DNA of 12,427 nt from Candidatus Segatella albertsiae (GCA_002451555.1 DKCU01000045.1:1-12427); one strand, 5' to 3'; positions 1 through 7,240 are shown, counted from the first letter of the stretch. Numbers and translations are program-made. The notes: generated from the sequence alone by a model not told the origin.

Positions 1-504
1 CTGGATTCGTTCGCTGACCTGGATTTACAGAACGCCCACATCACCATCATCGGCGTGAACAAGCTCACCGCCGACATCCTCAAGTTCCTCCAAAACAAGG
101 GAGCGAAGATGGTGTTCCTCGCCAACCGCAGCCAAATCAAGGCGCATTACCTCGCCGACCCGCTCGGCATCAAGGTCTATGCCCTGGACGAGAAGAAGGA
201 GTTCCTCGCACATACCGACATTCTGATCAGTGCGACCTCAGCCCCTCACCTCATCATCCACAAGGAAGACATTCCCGAGGACAAGCGACTGCTTGCCATC
301 GACCTCGCCTTCCCTCGCGACATAGACAGCCGTCTCAACGAACTACCAAACGTACAGCTCTACAACATCCGAGACGTGGAGCGGAAAGTACGTGAGAACA
401 TCGAGGTACGTGGAGCGGAAGTAGAGAAAGCCGAAGTCATCATCGAGGAGGAAATCCAAGAGATGCAAGAGGCACTCGAAAGAAGAAAAAGATATATTTC
501 TTAA
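1..504 (+). CDS. hemA: Glutamyl-tRNA reductase, C-terminal part (5' end outside window)
   Basis: The frame is open from base 1 and ends with TAA at 502-504, giving 167 visible residues. HemA reduces glutamyl-tRNA(Glu) to glutamate-1-semialdehyde with NADPH, the first step of C5 tetrapyrrole synthesis. The visible part starts inside the NADPH-binding Rossmann domain (strand HITIIGVNKLTADILKFL, then MVFLANRS, the second strand with the typical N-R after it) and continues through ATSAPHLIIHKED and AIDLAFPRDID, which match the A-T-S-A/P and D-L-A-x-P-R-D motifs of the family. The end is a charged helical dimerisation arm (about residues 118-167). The catalytic cysteine domain lies upstream of the window. 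A GTG at 55 is internal and not a start. Next is the hemC-cobA-hemD fusion after a 40-nt gap without a terminator, so they share a transcript. Identification is firm from the motifs and the hem gene context. Confidence 0.93.
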   Translation: MDSFADLDLQNAHITIIGVNKLTADILKFLQNKGAKMVFLANRSQIKAHYLADPLGIKVYALDEKKEFLAHTDILISATSAPHLIIHKEDIPEDKRLLAIDLAFPRDIDSRLNELPNVQLYNIRDVERKVRENIEVRGAEVEKAEVIIEEEIQEMQEALERRKRYIS

Positions 505-544
505 CTCCAAAATCATTATTCACAAATAACCGACATTTTTTAAG

Positions 545-2812
545 ATGAATAAGAAGATTAGAGTCATAGCACGTGGCAGCCGTCTCTCCCGACTGCAAGT
601 GGAGGAAGTTTTCAAGAAATTCCCCGACCTCGCCTACGAGATCAAGTATCTCGAATCTTACGGCGACAAGAATCTGCAGATTTCGCTTTTGAATGGCGAA
701 GCTCCTGCCGATATTTTCACGAGAGAACTCGACGATGCCATCCGCCGTGGGGATGCCGACATCGCCATTCATTCAGCGAAAGACCTGCCCTATCCTCTCC
801 CTGAGGACATCGAGGTCATTGCCCTCTTCCCTGCTTTCGACACCACCGATTCGCTCGTAAGCAGAGACCACAAAAAACTTGCCGAACTTCCAGCCGGAAG
901 TGTCATCGGCACCAGTAGCCCACTAAGAAAGAAAGGTTTAAACGAACTACGCCCAGACCTGACTATCAAAGGAATACGTGGTTGCATTGAAGAAAGAGTG
1001 CAACAGGTAAAGAATGGTAAATACGATGCAGCCATCGTTGCCACCTGCGCCTTGAAGCGTCTCGACATGGAGGATGAGATTGCCGAAGTTCTCCCTTTCC
1101 CAACTCATCCTTTGCAAGGTTTCCTTGCCATCACGGCTAAGAAAGTGAAGAGTGAAGAACGAAGAGTGAAGAATTCTAAAGACATTTATACACCCCAAGA
1201 ATTACGAGCAGCCTTTGCCAGCCAGAGCATTCTCGACAAGCAGGGCAAAGTACAGTTGGTAGGCTTCGGTCCTGGCGACCCAGACCTCCTTACCATCAAA
1301 GCTGCGAAAGCCATCGACCAAGCCGACATCATCTTCTACGACGACCTCATCGACGCTTCCTACTTGGAAGACAAGAAAGCTGAGAAAGTATATGTAGGCA
1401 AGCGAGCAGGCTATCATCACAAGGAGCAAGCCACCATCAACCGTCTCTTGCTCGACGCAGCCCGAGAAGGCAAGAACGTGGTTCGCCTGAAAGGTGGAGA
1501 CCCGATGATCTTCGCCCATGGTAGCGAGGAGATAGAGTACTTGGAGAGCAACCTCATTCAAGTGGAGGTCATCCCTGGCGTTACCACAGCCTCAGCTCTG
1601 GCAGCCTCCCAAAAGATTAGTCTCACCCATCGTGACTTCTCATCGAGCGTAGCCTTGGTGAGCGGACATACCCCACAACCTGTCACTCCCGATGCCGAGA
1701 CCTTGGTCTATTACATGGGAGCCAAGCAGCTGCAAGCCATCGCCACCCAACTCATCGACGAGGATGGATGGGCATTCAATACCCCCGTTCTCCTTACCTA
1801 TAATGTAAGCAGAAAGGACGAGCAGGCCTTCGAGACCACCCTCTGGAAATTGAGAAATGGAGAAGAAGCGACAGCTAACAATTATAGCGCAGCTACTGGT
1901 AAGAATGCTGATGAAAGCATAGCCCTCACAGAACTCCCAACTCCACTTATCGCCCTCATCGGCAACGTGGCTGGGTTGAAGCATCATCAGGCTTCCGCCA
2001 TCAAACCAACACTCTATACAGGAATTCTTCCTCCTGTTAGCAAGCGTAAGGCTGGATATACCTATACGCCACTGATTAAAATCAACCACTATCCTACGTA
2101 CTTCAATAATCAAGATGAGTACGAGGATACATGGGTGCCTGATATAGATCCTGAAAGGCCAATTTATCCAAATGATCTCAATGAATACCACTATTATCTT
2201 TTCACTAGTCAATACAGTGTAAAGCCAACCATAGATTATATACAATCGTACTGTCATGAATTTCCTCTTGATAAGCAGAGTCTATTCATCTCAATTGGGG
2301 ATGCAACAACAGAAGCTCTTAGAAAAGCAGGAATCGAGGAGCAATACATTAAGCAGGTGGATGTCGATAATAGATATGGAGTCATTGAATGGTTTAAAAG
2401 AGAACGTGAGAGATTTCTGGGTCACAAGAGTTGGTATGAAAAATACGCAAAGTTAATAGAGGAATCGCGGTGGGACGAAGCAGACGTGATATATGATAGG
2501 TTTTACGTTTCAATAGAAAAATATAAAATGCCTACGGTGTTCTTCCCTCACTCTTCCTTGACCCCTGACGATATACCAGAAGCGTTGTTTGAAATGGGCT
2601 ATTACGTTACTAGCATCGTGGCTTACAACAATGTGTTGCCGAAGCATCCTCGCCGAGTGAACCTCAACCACTTCAAGCGCATCGTCTTCACTTCTCCATC
2701 GACCATCGACAACTTCATCAAGCTCTATGGCAAGCTGCCGGATAACGTGGAGTTCATCACCCGTGGGCCTATCACACAGGCGCATCTAGACGAAATATTA
2801 AACAAGGAATAA
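545..2812 (+). CDS. hemC-cobA-hemD: HemC(truncated)-SUMT-HemD three-domain fusion
   Basis: This 755-residue protein joins three enzymes. Residues 1-200 resemble hydroxymethylbilane synthase (ARGSRLSRLQ, DIAIHSAKDLP with catalytic Asp80, IGTSS, IRG). Residues 235-485 are uroporphyrinogen-III C-methyltransferase (LVGFGPGDPDLLT, GKRAGYHHKEQ, VVRLKGGDPMIF, IPGVTTASA, LTHRDFSSS), which makes precorrin-2 with SAM. Residues 490-755 are uroporphyrinogen-III synthase (YLFTSQYS, IGDATTEALRKAG, VFFPHSS, VFTSPSTIDNF). The HemC part ends near THPLQGFLAITAKK, where the family would continue with about 90 residues of domain 3 holding the dipyrromethane-cofactor cysteine; here a 30-residue linker leads straight into SUMT. 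The first Arg of the family's S-L-R-R motif also reads Leu (SSPLRKK). The linker DNA is a heptamer repeat, and 2161-2520 is AT-rich compared with its flanks. ATG 545 is chosen because it starts the HemC motif; no strong ribosome site is seen. It lies 24 nt before hemB. Confidence 0.9.
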   Translation: MNKKIRVIARGSRLSRLQVEEVFKKFPDLAYEIKYLESYGDKNLQISLLNGEAPADIFTRELDDAIRRGDADIAIHSAKDLPYPLPEDIEVIALFPAFDTTDSLVSRDHKKLAELPAGSVIGTSSPLRKKGLNELRPDLTIKGIRGCIEERVQQVKNGKYDAAIVATCALKRLDMEDEIAEVLPFPTHPLQGFLAITAKKVKSEERRVKNSKDIYTPQELRAAFASQSILDKQGKVQLVGFGPGDPDLLTIKAAKAIDQADIIFYDDLIDASYLEDKKAEKVYVGKRAGYHHKEQATINRLLLDAAREGKNVVRLKGGDPMIFAHGSEEIEYLESNLIQVEVIPGVTTASALAASQKISLTHRDFSSSVALVSGHTPQPVTPDAETLVYYMGAKQLQAIATQLIDEDGWAFNTPVLLTYNVSRKDEQAFETTLWKLRNGEEATANNYSAATGKNADESIALTELPTPLIALIGNVAGLKHHQASAIKPTLYTGILPPVSKRKAGYTYTPLIKINHYPTYFNNQDEYEDTWVPDIDPERPIYPNDLNEYHYYLFTSQYSVKPTIDYIQSYCHEFPLDKQSLFISIGDATTEALRKAGIEEQYIKQVDVDNRYGVIEWFKRERERFLGHKSWYEKYAKLIEESRWDEADVIYDRFYVSIEKYKMPTVFFPHSSLTPDDIPEALFEMGYYVTSIVAYNNVLPKHPRRVNLNHFKRIVFTSPSTIDNFIKLYGKLPDNVEFITRGPITQAHLDEILNKE
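1147..1174 (+). repeat. Four heptamers of GAAGAGT/GAAGAAY in the HemC-SUMT linker
   Basis: The units GAAGAGT, GAAGAAC, GAAGAGT and GAAGAAT follow one another without gaps, so the array is also a 14-bp direct repeat (GAAGAGTGAAGAA at 1147-1159 and 1161-1173). It encodes part of the linker VKSEERRVKNSK (residues 201-212 of the fusion). Seven is not a multiple of three, so gain or loss of one unit would shift the frame and cut off the SUMT and HemD domains. The purine-rich heptamers resemble, in reverse complement, the TTCACTC/TTCACCC-type spacer repeats that also occur at 7895-7998. Confidence 0.8.
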
Positions 2813-2836
2813 AGAACATTTAAACCGACATAGATT

Positions 2837-3832
2837 ATGAAAAGATTTAGAGAATTTCGCAAAGACCAGGCTACTCGCGACAAGTACGCCGACGTAAAAC
2901 TGAGTGCCGCAGACTTCATCTACCCATACTTCGTTGTGGAGGGTGAGAACCTGAAGGAGGAAATCTCCACGATGCCAGGCATCTACCGTTTCAGCATCGA
3001 CACCCTCTTGAAGGACATCGAGGAAATCAAAGCCCTCGGCATCAACAAGGTGCTCCTCTTCGGAGTTATCCCAGACGAGGAGAAGGACGAGCGAGGCAGT
3101 GCCGCCTATGCCGACGATGCCCTCATCGCCCGTGCCGTAAAAGCCATCAAGGCACAGTTTGGCAAGGACATCATCGTCTTCACCGACGTCTGCCTCTGCG
3201 AATACACCAACCACGGCCACTGCGGTCTCTTGCACGACCACGACGTGGATAACGATTCTACCCTCCCACTCCTCGCCGAGGAAGCCTACGTACATGCCAA
3301 GGCGGGTGCCGACTTCGTTGCCCCATCAGCCATGATGGACGGACAGGTGGAGGCCATCAAGAACCGTCTTCGTGAGGGTGGCTTGGACAAGCAGTGCAAG
3401 GTATTGGCTTACTCAGCCAAGTATGCCTCAGCCTTCTACGGTCCTTTCCGCGACGCAGCCGACTCAGCCCCAAGCTTCGGCGACCGCAAGAGTTACCAGA
3501 TGGACTTCCGCACCCACGATCAAGGCTTGGAAGAGATTGCAGCCGACATCGAGGAAGGAGCCGACTGGACGATGGTGAAGCCTGCCATGCCTTACCTCGA
3601 TATGATAGCAAGAGGCGTGGAACGTTTCCCTAACATCCCGATGGTGGCTTATCAGGTGAGCGGCGAGTACTCGATGCTCAAGGCTGCCGCCAAGCTCGGT
3701 TATCTCGATGAGAGCCGTGTAGCATTCGAGAGCCTCATCGCCATCAAGCGTGCCGGAGCGCAATACATCATCACTTATTATGCCAAGGAGATCATCGAAA
3801 AGGCTGATGAGTGGAACATCAAGATTGGATGA
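2837..3832 (+). CDS. hemB: Porphobilinogen synthase (delta-aminolevulinic acid dehydratase)
   Basis: The 331-residue protein is full length for HemB, which condenses two 5-aminolevulinate molecules to porphobilinogen in the cytoplasm. The TIM-barrel active site is complete: the zinc cysteines are Cys119, Cys121 and Cys129 in DVCLCEYTNHGHCG, marking the zinc-dependent type; the two substrate-binding lysines are Lys195 (AYSAKYASAFYGPFRDA) and Lys248 (WTMVKPAMPYLDMI). The segment SAPSFGDRKSYQMD is the usual lid region, and VAYQVSGEYSM near the C-terminus is also typical. GC content is high (55% by hand count over 3001-3060), like hemL. The start ATG 2837 is followed directly by the conserved R-R-x-R-like N-terminus (MKRFREFRKD). 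It lies between the fusion gene (24 nt upstream) and hemL (56 nt downstream) in one operon. Confidence 0.97.
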   Translation: MKRFREFRKDQATRDKYADVKLSAADFIYPYFVVEGENLKEEISTMPGIYRFSIDTLLKDIEEIKALGINKVLLFGVIPDEEKDERGSAAYADDALIARAVKAIKAQFGKDIIVFTDVCLCEYTNHGHCGLLHDHDVDNDSTLPLLAEEAYVHAKAGADFVAPSAMMDGQVEAIKNRLREGGLDKQCKVLAYSAKYASAFYGPFRDAADSAPSFGDRKSYQMDFRTHDQGLEEIAADIEEGADWTMVKPAMPYLDMIARGVERFPNIPMVAYQVSGEYSMLKAAAKLGYLDESRVAFESLIAIKRAGAQYIITYYAKEIIEKADEWNIKIG

Positions 3833-3852
3833 CCCCACGTTCACCCATTCTG

Positions 3853-3880
3853 TCAACAATCAACATTCAACACTCAACAT
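3853..3880 (+). repeat. Four TCAACAN heptamers in the hemB-hemL gap
   Basis: The units TCAACAA, TCAACAT, TCAACAC and TCAACAT are adjacent and end 8 nt before the hemL start codon. They fill most of the 56-nt gap between hemB and hemL. A longer open frame starting at 3811 reads through them, but the resulting residues do not match HemL. Copy-number change here would alter the leader of hemL without touching the coding sequence. Confidence 0.8.
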
Positions 3881-3888
3881 TTCTAAAG

Positions 3889-5163
3889 ATGAACGAAAGA
3901 GTAAAATCAGCCGCCGCTTTCGAGGAGGCTAAACAGATAATTCCTGGCGGAGTCAACTCCCCAGTGAGAGCATTGAAGAGCGTGGGCACGACCCCTCTCT
4001 TCGTGAAGGAGGCAAAAGGCCCATACATCTACGACATCGACGACAACAAGTTTATCGACTTCTGTATGTCATGGGGTGTCTTTATCTTGGGTCATAACAA
4101 TGACAAGGTGAGCAAGGCGGCAAGCGACGCCGTGTTCCGTGGCAGTAGCTTTGGCATCCCAACCATCGCCGAGACCACCCTCGCCGAAAAGGTACGTGAG
4201 TCGTTCCCAAGCATGGAGCGCTTACGCTTTGTCAACAGTGGCACAGAGGCTACGATGTCCGCCATCCGTGTGGCTCGTGGCTATACTGGCAGAGACATCC
4301 TCGTGAAGTTCGAGGGCTGCTACCATGGTCATGCCGACCACCTCTTGGTGAGCGCAGGTTCGGCAGTGGCTAAGCTCAACAACGCCTCTTCGGCTGGTGT
4401 ACCAGCAGGCTTCACCCAATACACCGTAGTGTTGCCTTACAATGACACCGAGGCATTGGAAAAGTATTTCGCAGAGAATGGCGACAAAGTGGCAGCGCTC
4501 ATCATCGAGCCAGTGGCTTGCAATATGGGTGTGGTTCCTCCTACCCGTGAGTTTATCGAGGCTACCCGCAAGGTGACAAAGGAGCACGGAGCCATCTTGA
4601 TATTCGATGAGGTTATCACAGGCTTCCGCCTCTCCTACGGTGGCGCACAGAAGCGATTCGGCATCACGCCAGATATGACGACCGTCGGAAAGATTGTGGG
4701 TGGTGGTTTCCCTGCCGCAGCCTTCGGAGGTAGAGCTGACATCATGAAAGTGTTGGCACCAGATGGTCCTGTCTATCAGGCAGGAACCTTGAGCGGCAAC
4801 CCAGTGGCGATGGCAGCAGGTTACGAGACCTTGCGTCAGCTCGGCGAGCCGGGAGTCTATGAGCTGCTCGAAGAGCGCAGCAACCGCTTCCTTTCTCGTC
4901 TCGAAAAGATTGTGGAGGGCAAGGGTATCCAGGTGAACCACGTGGGCACCATGTTCACGATGTTCTTCAACGACAAGCCTGTGCGCAACTTCCAGGATAC
5001 GAAGAAGAGCGACCAGGAGCGTTTCGCCCGTTACTTCCGCAAGATGCTGGAGCACGGCATCTACGTGAGTCCGTCGCAGTTTGAGGGCAACTTCATCTCC
5101 CTCTGCCACACCGACGAGATACTCGACTACGTATTGAAGTCGATCGAAGAAAGCATCGACTAA
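3889..5163 (+). CDS. hemL: Glutamate-1-semialdehyde 2,1-aminomutase
   Basis: The 424-residue protein is a class III PLP aminotransferase that converts glutamate-1-semialdehyde, the HemA product, to 5-aminolevulinate. Motifs in order: IIPGGVNSPVRA (17-28), typical of HemL and not of other aminotransferases; FVNSGTEATMSAIRVAR (114-130) for phosphate binding; CYHGHAD (144-150); IFDEVITGFR (238-247) with Asp240 facing the PLP pyridine nitrogen; and the PLP Schiff-base Lys268 in VGKIVGGGFPAAAFGG. ATG 3889 is chosen over an in-frame ATG at 3811 because the latter overlaps hemB and translates a spacer repeat, while 3889 gives the usual length of about 425. The last five codons (EESID) and the stop lie in the first unit of a 23-bp tandem repeat. 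It is the last gene of the operon. Confidence 0.96.
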   Translation: MNERVKSAAAFEEAKQIIPGGVNSPVRALKSVGTTPLFVKEAKGPYIYDIDDNKFIDFCMSWGVFILGHNNDKVSKAASDAVFRGSSFGIPTIAETTLAEKVRESFPSMERLRFVNSGTEATMSAIRVARGYTGRDILVKFEGCYHGHADHLLVSAGSAVAKLNNASSAGVPAGFTQYTVVLPYNDTEALEKYFAENGDKVAALIIEPVACNMGVVPPTREFIEATRKVTKEHGAILIFDEVITGFRLSYGGAQKRFGITPDMTTVGKIVGGGFPAAAFGGRADIMKVLAPDGPVYQAGTLSGNPVAMAAGYETLRQLGEPGVYELLEERSNRFLSRLEKIVEGKGIQVNHVGTMFTMFFNDKPVRNFQDTKKSDQERFARYFRKMLEHGIYVSPSQFEGNFISLCHTDEILDYVLKSIEESID

Positions 5164-5236
5164 GACTTGAATAGAGCATCGATAAAAACTCGAATAGAGC
5201 ATCGACTATGCCCCAAATAGAGCATCAGTCAATACA
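5145..5236 (+). repeat. 23-bp tandem repeat, four units, starting inside the hemL 3' end
   Basis: The core motif recurs at 5145 (CGAAGAAAGCATCGAC), 5168 (TGAATAGAGCATCGAT), 5191 (CGAATAGAGCATCGAC) and 5214 (CAAATAGAGCATCAGT), each exactly 23 bp after the previous one. A decayed fifth copy may follow near 5235 (CAGAAAGAGCA). Unit 1 contains the last hemL codons and the TAA. The array lies between the hemL stop and the terminator, so it is transcribed as 3' UTR. There are no spacers, so it is not a CRISPR. Confidence 0.85.
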
Positions 5237-5255
5237 GAAAGAGCAGAATAAATGG

Positions 5256-5293
5256 AAAAGCAAGGATAAATCAAAAATATCCTTGCTTTTTTT
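5256..5293 (+). terminator. Rho-independent terminator of the hem operon
   Basis: A perfect 13-bp stem (AAAAGCAAGGATA at 5256-5268 with TATCCTTGCTTTT at 5278-5290) encloses a 9-nt loop and runs into seven T residues (5287-5293). It follows the hemL stop by about 90 nt. The T run also supplies the -33 element of the next promoter. Confidence 0.9.
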
Positions 5294-5322
5294 GTGCCAT
5301 TCGGATAAAAGTTGTATCTTTG
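5291..5322 (+). promoter_or_regulatory. Bacteroidota-type promoter of the ATPase gene
   Basis: TTTG at 5291-5294 and TATCTTTG at 5315-5322 match the -33 (TTTG) and -7 (TAnnTTTG) elements of the Bacteroidota primary sigma factor, with 20 nt between. The start codon of the ATPase gene is 27 nt after the -7 box. The -7 box overlaps the perfect palindrome CTTTGCAAAG (5318-5327), which could be chance. Confidence 0.75.
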
Positions 5323-5349
5323 CAAAGCAAAGAATAAAGAGAATCAGAT

Positions 5350-6936
5350 ATGGCAAATATGATGGATAGAAAATTACCAGCAGGAATACAATCGTTCAAA
5401 GTAATCAGAGAGGAAGGCTATCTCTATGTTGATAAGAGCGACATTGTTTGGCAATTGGTAAACAGAGGCAAGATGTTTAATTACTTAAGCCGCCCTCGCA
5501 GATTCGGCAAGTCGATACTTGTCGATACACTTGCTGCATATCTGGAAGGCAAGAAGGAACTCTTTGAAGGACTAAAGATTATGCAGTTGGAGAAAGACTG
5601 GAAGCAATATCCTGTCATTCGCCTTGACATGAGCCGTGGTGGAGCCAATGCCGAGACATTGCGCTCTTACTTAAACTTGCGTTTCAAGGAATACGAGAAG
5701 AAATATGAGATTGTTCCGGACCCTACCGCCAAACTAGCCGATCGCTTCAATTCCATCATCACGACCGCCTACCAGCAAACCGGTTTGGGGGTAGCCATCC
5801 TCATTGACGAATACGATTCCCCACTCCAGCACTCTTGGAAAACTCCCGAGCATGAGAAATGCACAGAAGTTTATCGAGAGGTATTCGCCATTCTGAAAGC
5901 CGATGACGAATACGAGCGATTGGTCTTCATCACGGGTATCACCAAGTTCACTCAGATTTCCCTTTTCTCTGTATTAAACAATCTGACCAACATCAGTTTC
6001 CTGCCAGAATATGCCACCATCTGCGGCATCACCGAGCAAGAGATAGGCGACAACTTCAAGCCAGAACTAGAAAAGATGGCAGAGGTAAATGATTGGACAT
6101 TGCAAGAAACCCACGACAAACTGAAGGATTACTACGACGGCTACCATTTCAGTCGCCGCAACATGGTGGACATCTACAATCCATACAGCCTCATCAATGC
6201 CCTCGACACCCAAACCTTAGGCAACTTCTGGGCTTCATCGGGAGCGACTTCACTTCTTCCCAAGTTCGTAAGCAATGCCGAGTTGCACTTAGGCGACTTC
6301 GAGAATTACCCAATCATGAGCAACACCTTAGAGTTATCCGACGTTACAGGTGGCGGCGCAGCCTTGTTCCTCTACCAGTCTGGTTACCTCACCATCAAGT
6401 CATACGATGAATTCGGCTACATTCTGGGCTTCCCTAACGAGGAAGTGAAGCAAGCGCTCTACGATATGGTGCTTCCAGCCTTGACCATGCGAGAGGAAAG
6501 TGACATCCAGTCACTTCAATCTCTTCTATACCGTCAAATAGGCATGGGACAGGTAGATGATGCCATGAAATCCTTAAAGGCCCTCGTTGCCGATGTGCCT
6601 TACAGCAACAAGAAGCTCGCCTCCATGGATATGGAGGAGCGCTATCGCCTTATCATCAGTACCATCATCAACGCCATTGGCTGGAAGGTGGAGGTAGAGC
6701 ACATGCTTTCCACTGGCAGAATCGACATGGTAGTAAAGACCTCTCGCTACATCTATGTGATAGAGCTGAAACTTCACAACAATGGTGGCAAGGATGCCGC
6801 AACCGAGCAGATCAGCGACCGCCAATACATGGAACCATTCAAGGCAGACAAGCGACAGGTGATAGGAATAGGAATAGAACTGGACGAGAATGGCAAAGGG
6901 GTGCTGGATTGGAAGGAAGTGAAAGAAAACAAATAA
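5350..6936 (+). CDS. AAA-ATPase-like protein with C-terminal PD-(D/E)XK nuclease-fold domain
   Basis: The 528-residue protein has the layout of the AAA-ATPase_like plus DUF1703 family that is abundant in Bacteroidota. The N-terminus LPAGIQSFKVIREEGYLYVDKS is family-typical; the P-loop is the variant SRPRRFGKS (47-55, Lys54); Walker B is ILIDEYDSPL (150-159, Asp153, Glu154); FITGITKFTQISLFS is the next conserved strand. The C-terminus carries a PD-(D/E)XK core, GRIDMVV (Asp459) and IYVIELKL (Glu472, Lys474), so nuclease residues appear intact. Its role is not established; the family is suspected to act in DNA transactions or defence, and members often occur as several copies per genome. It has its own promoter and forms a one-gene unit, with a 123-nt gap before the next gene. 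The family call is firm; activity is inference. Confidence 0.88.
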   Translation: MANMMDRKLPAGIQSFKVIREEGYLYVDKSDIVWQLVNRGKMFNYLSRPRRFGKSILVDTLAAYLEGKKELFEGLKIMQLEKDWKQYPVIRLDMSRGGANAETLRSYLNLRFKEYEKKYEIVPDPTAKLADRFNSIITTAYQQTGLGVAILIDEYDSPLQHSWKTPEHEKCTEVYREVFAILKADDEYERLVFITGITKFTQISLFSVLNNLTNISFLPEYATICGITEQEIGDNFKPELEKMAEVNDWTLQETHDKLKDYYDGYHFSRRNMVDIYNPYSLINALDTQTLGNFWASSGATSLLPKFVSNAELHLGDFENYPIMSNTLELSDVTGGGAALFLYQSGYLTIKSYDEFGYILGFPNEEVKQALYDMVLPALTMREESDIQSLQSLLYRQIGMGQVDDAMKSLKALVADVPYSNKKLASMDMEERYRLIISTIINAIGWKVEVEHMLSTGRIDMVVKTSRYIYVIELKLHNNGGKDAATEQISDRQYMEPFKADKRQVIGIGIELDENGKGVLDWKEVKENK

Positions 6937-6950
6937 AGCAAAAAACTTTA

Positions 6951-6974
6951 AAAAGAGTTGATTTTCAAACTTTT
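6951..6974 (+). terminator. Possible weak terminator after the ATPase gene
   Basis: AAAAGAGTTGA (6951-6961) and TCAAACTTTT (6965-6974) can pair with one internal mismatch region and a three-base loop, ending in a short T run. The stem is A/T-rich and imperfect, so this is only a candidate. It lies 14 nt after the stop codon and before the next promoter. Confidence 0.3.
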
Positions 6975-6985
6975 CTCCCATTTTC

Positions 6986-7017
6986 CTTGCACCATTCAAA
7001 TTATAATCGTATATTTG
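6986..7017 (+). promoter_or_regulatory. Bacteroidota-type promoter of the small protein/GNAT pair
   Basis: TATATTTG at 7010-7017 fits the -7 consensus TAnnTTTG, and CTTG at 6986-6989, 20 nt upstream, is one base from the -33 TTTG. The start codon at 7060 is 42 nt downstream of the -7 box. This indicates that the two genes behind it are transcribed as their own unit. Confidence 0.68.
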
Positions 7018-7059
7018 CAGCAACATTAATAACAAATATAATTGATAGGAGAAATAATT

Positions 7060-7236
7060 ATGGCATTAGCAATAAAAGCAATACCAACGCTCTATGGCGA
7101 GGAGGCTCGTCGGTTCCAAGAAATGGCAGACGAAACAGAGCGCAAATATGATATTAGTCCCAAGCGAGATATCAAACAAGATCCTCGCTATCGTGCTATG
7201 CGCACAATACTTGAAAGGTCGAACATAAACTATTAA
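7060..7236 (+). CDS. Small 58-aa protein, possible antitoxin of the adjacent GNAT protein
   Basis: The product is 58 residues (MALAIKAIPTLYGEEA...NINY), soluble and highly charged, with a hydrophobic start and a predicted helix around EEARRFQEMADETERKYD. ATG 7060 is chosen over an upstream TTG at 7042 because AGGAG at 7047-7051 sits 8 nt before it, one of the few clear Shine-Dalgarno sites in this window. The N-terminal pattern of a short hydrophobic strand, then LYGEEARRF, recalls small proteins paired with toxins in Bacteroidales, but no family is recognised with certainty. The stop lies only 4 nt before the GNAT start, and both share one promoter, which is the layout of a toxin-antitoxin pair. 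The antitoxin role is inference from context. Confidence 0.7.
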   Translation: MALAIKAIPTLYGEEARRFQEMADETERKYDISPKRDIKQDPRYRAMRTILERSNINY

Positions 7237-7240
7237 TAGT

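Noticed and set aside
1141..1260. Frameshift that hides HemC domain 3
   Set aside because: Only about 30 residues separate the HemC and SUMT motifs, too little DNA to hold the missing domain in any frame.
3811..3888. Upstream start for hemL
   Set aside because: It overlaps the hemB end and translates the TCAACAN repeat; the 3889 start gives the normal HemL N-terminus and length.
4222..5202. Long open frame (326 codons) on the minus strand opposite hemL
   Set aside because: It is a shadow of hemL codon bias: the + strand frame has all HemL motifs, while this one has no recognisable domain.
5145..5236. CRISPR-like array
   Set aside because: The units are directly tandem at 23 bp with no unique spacers and no cas genes nearby.
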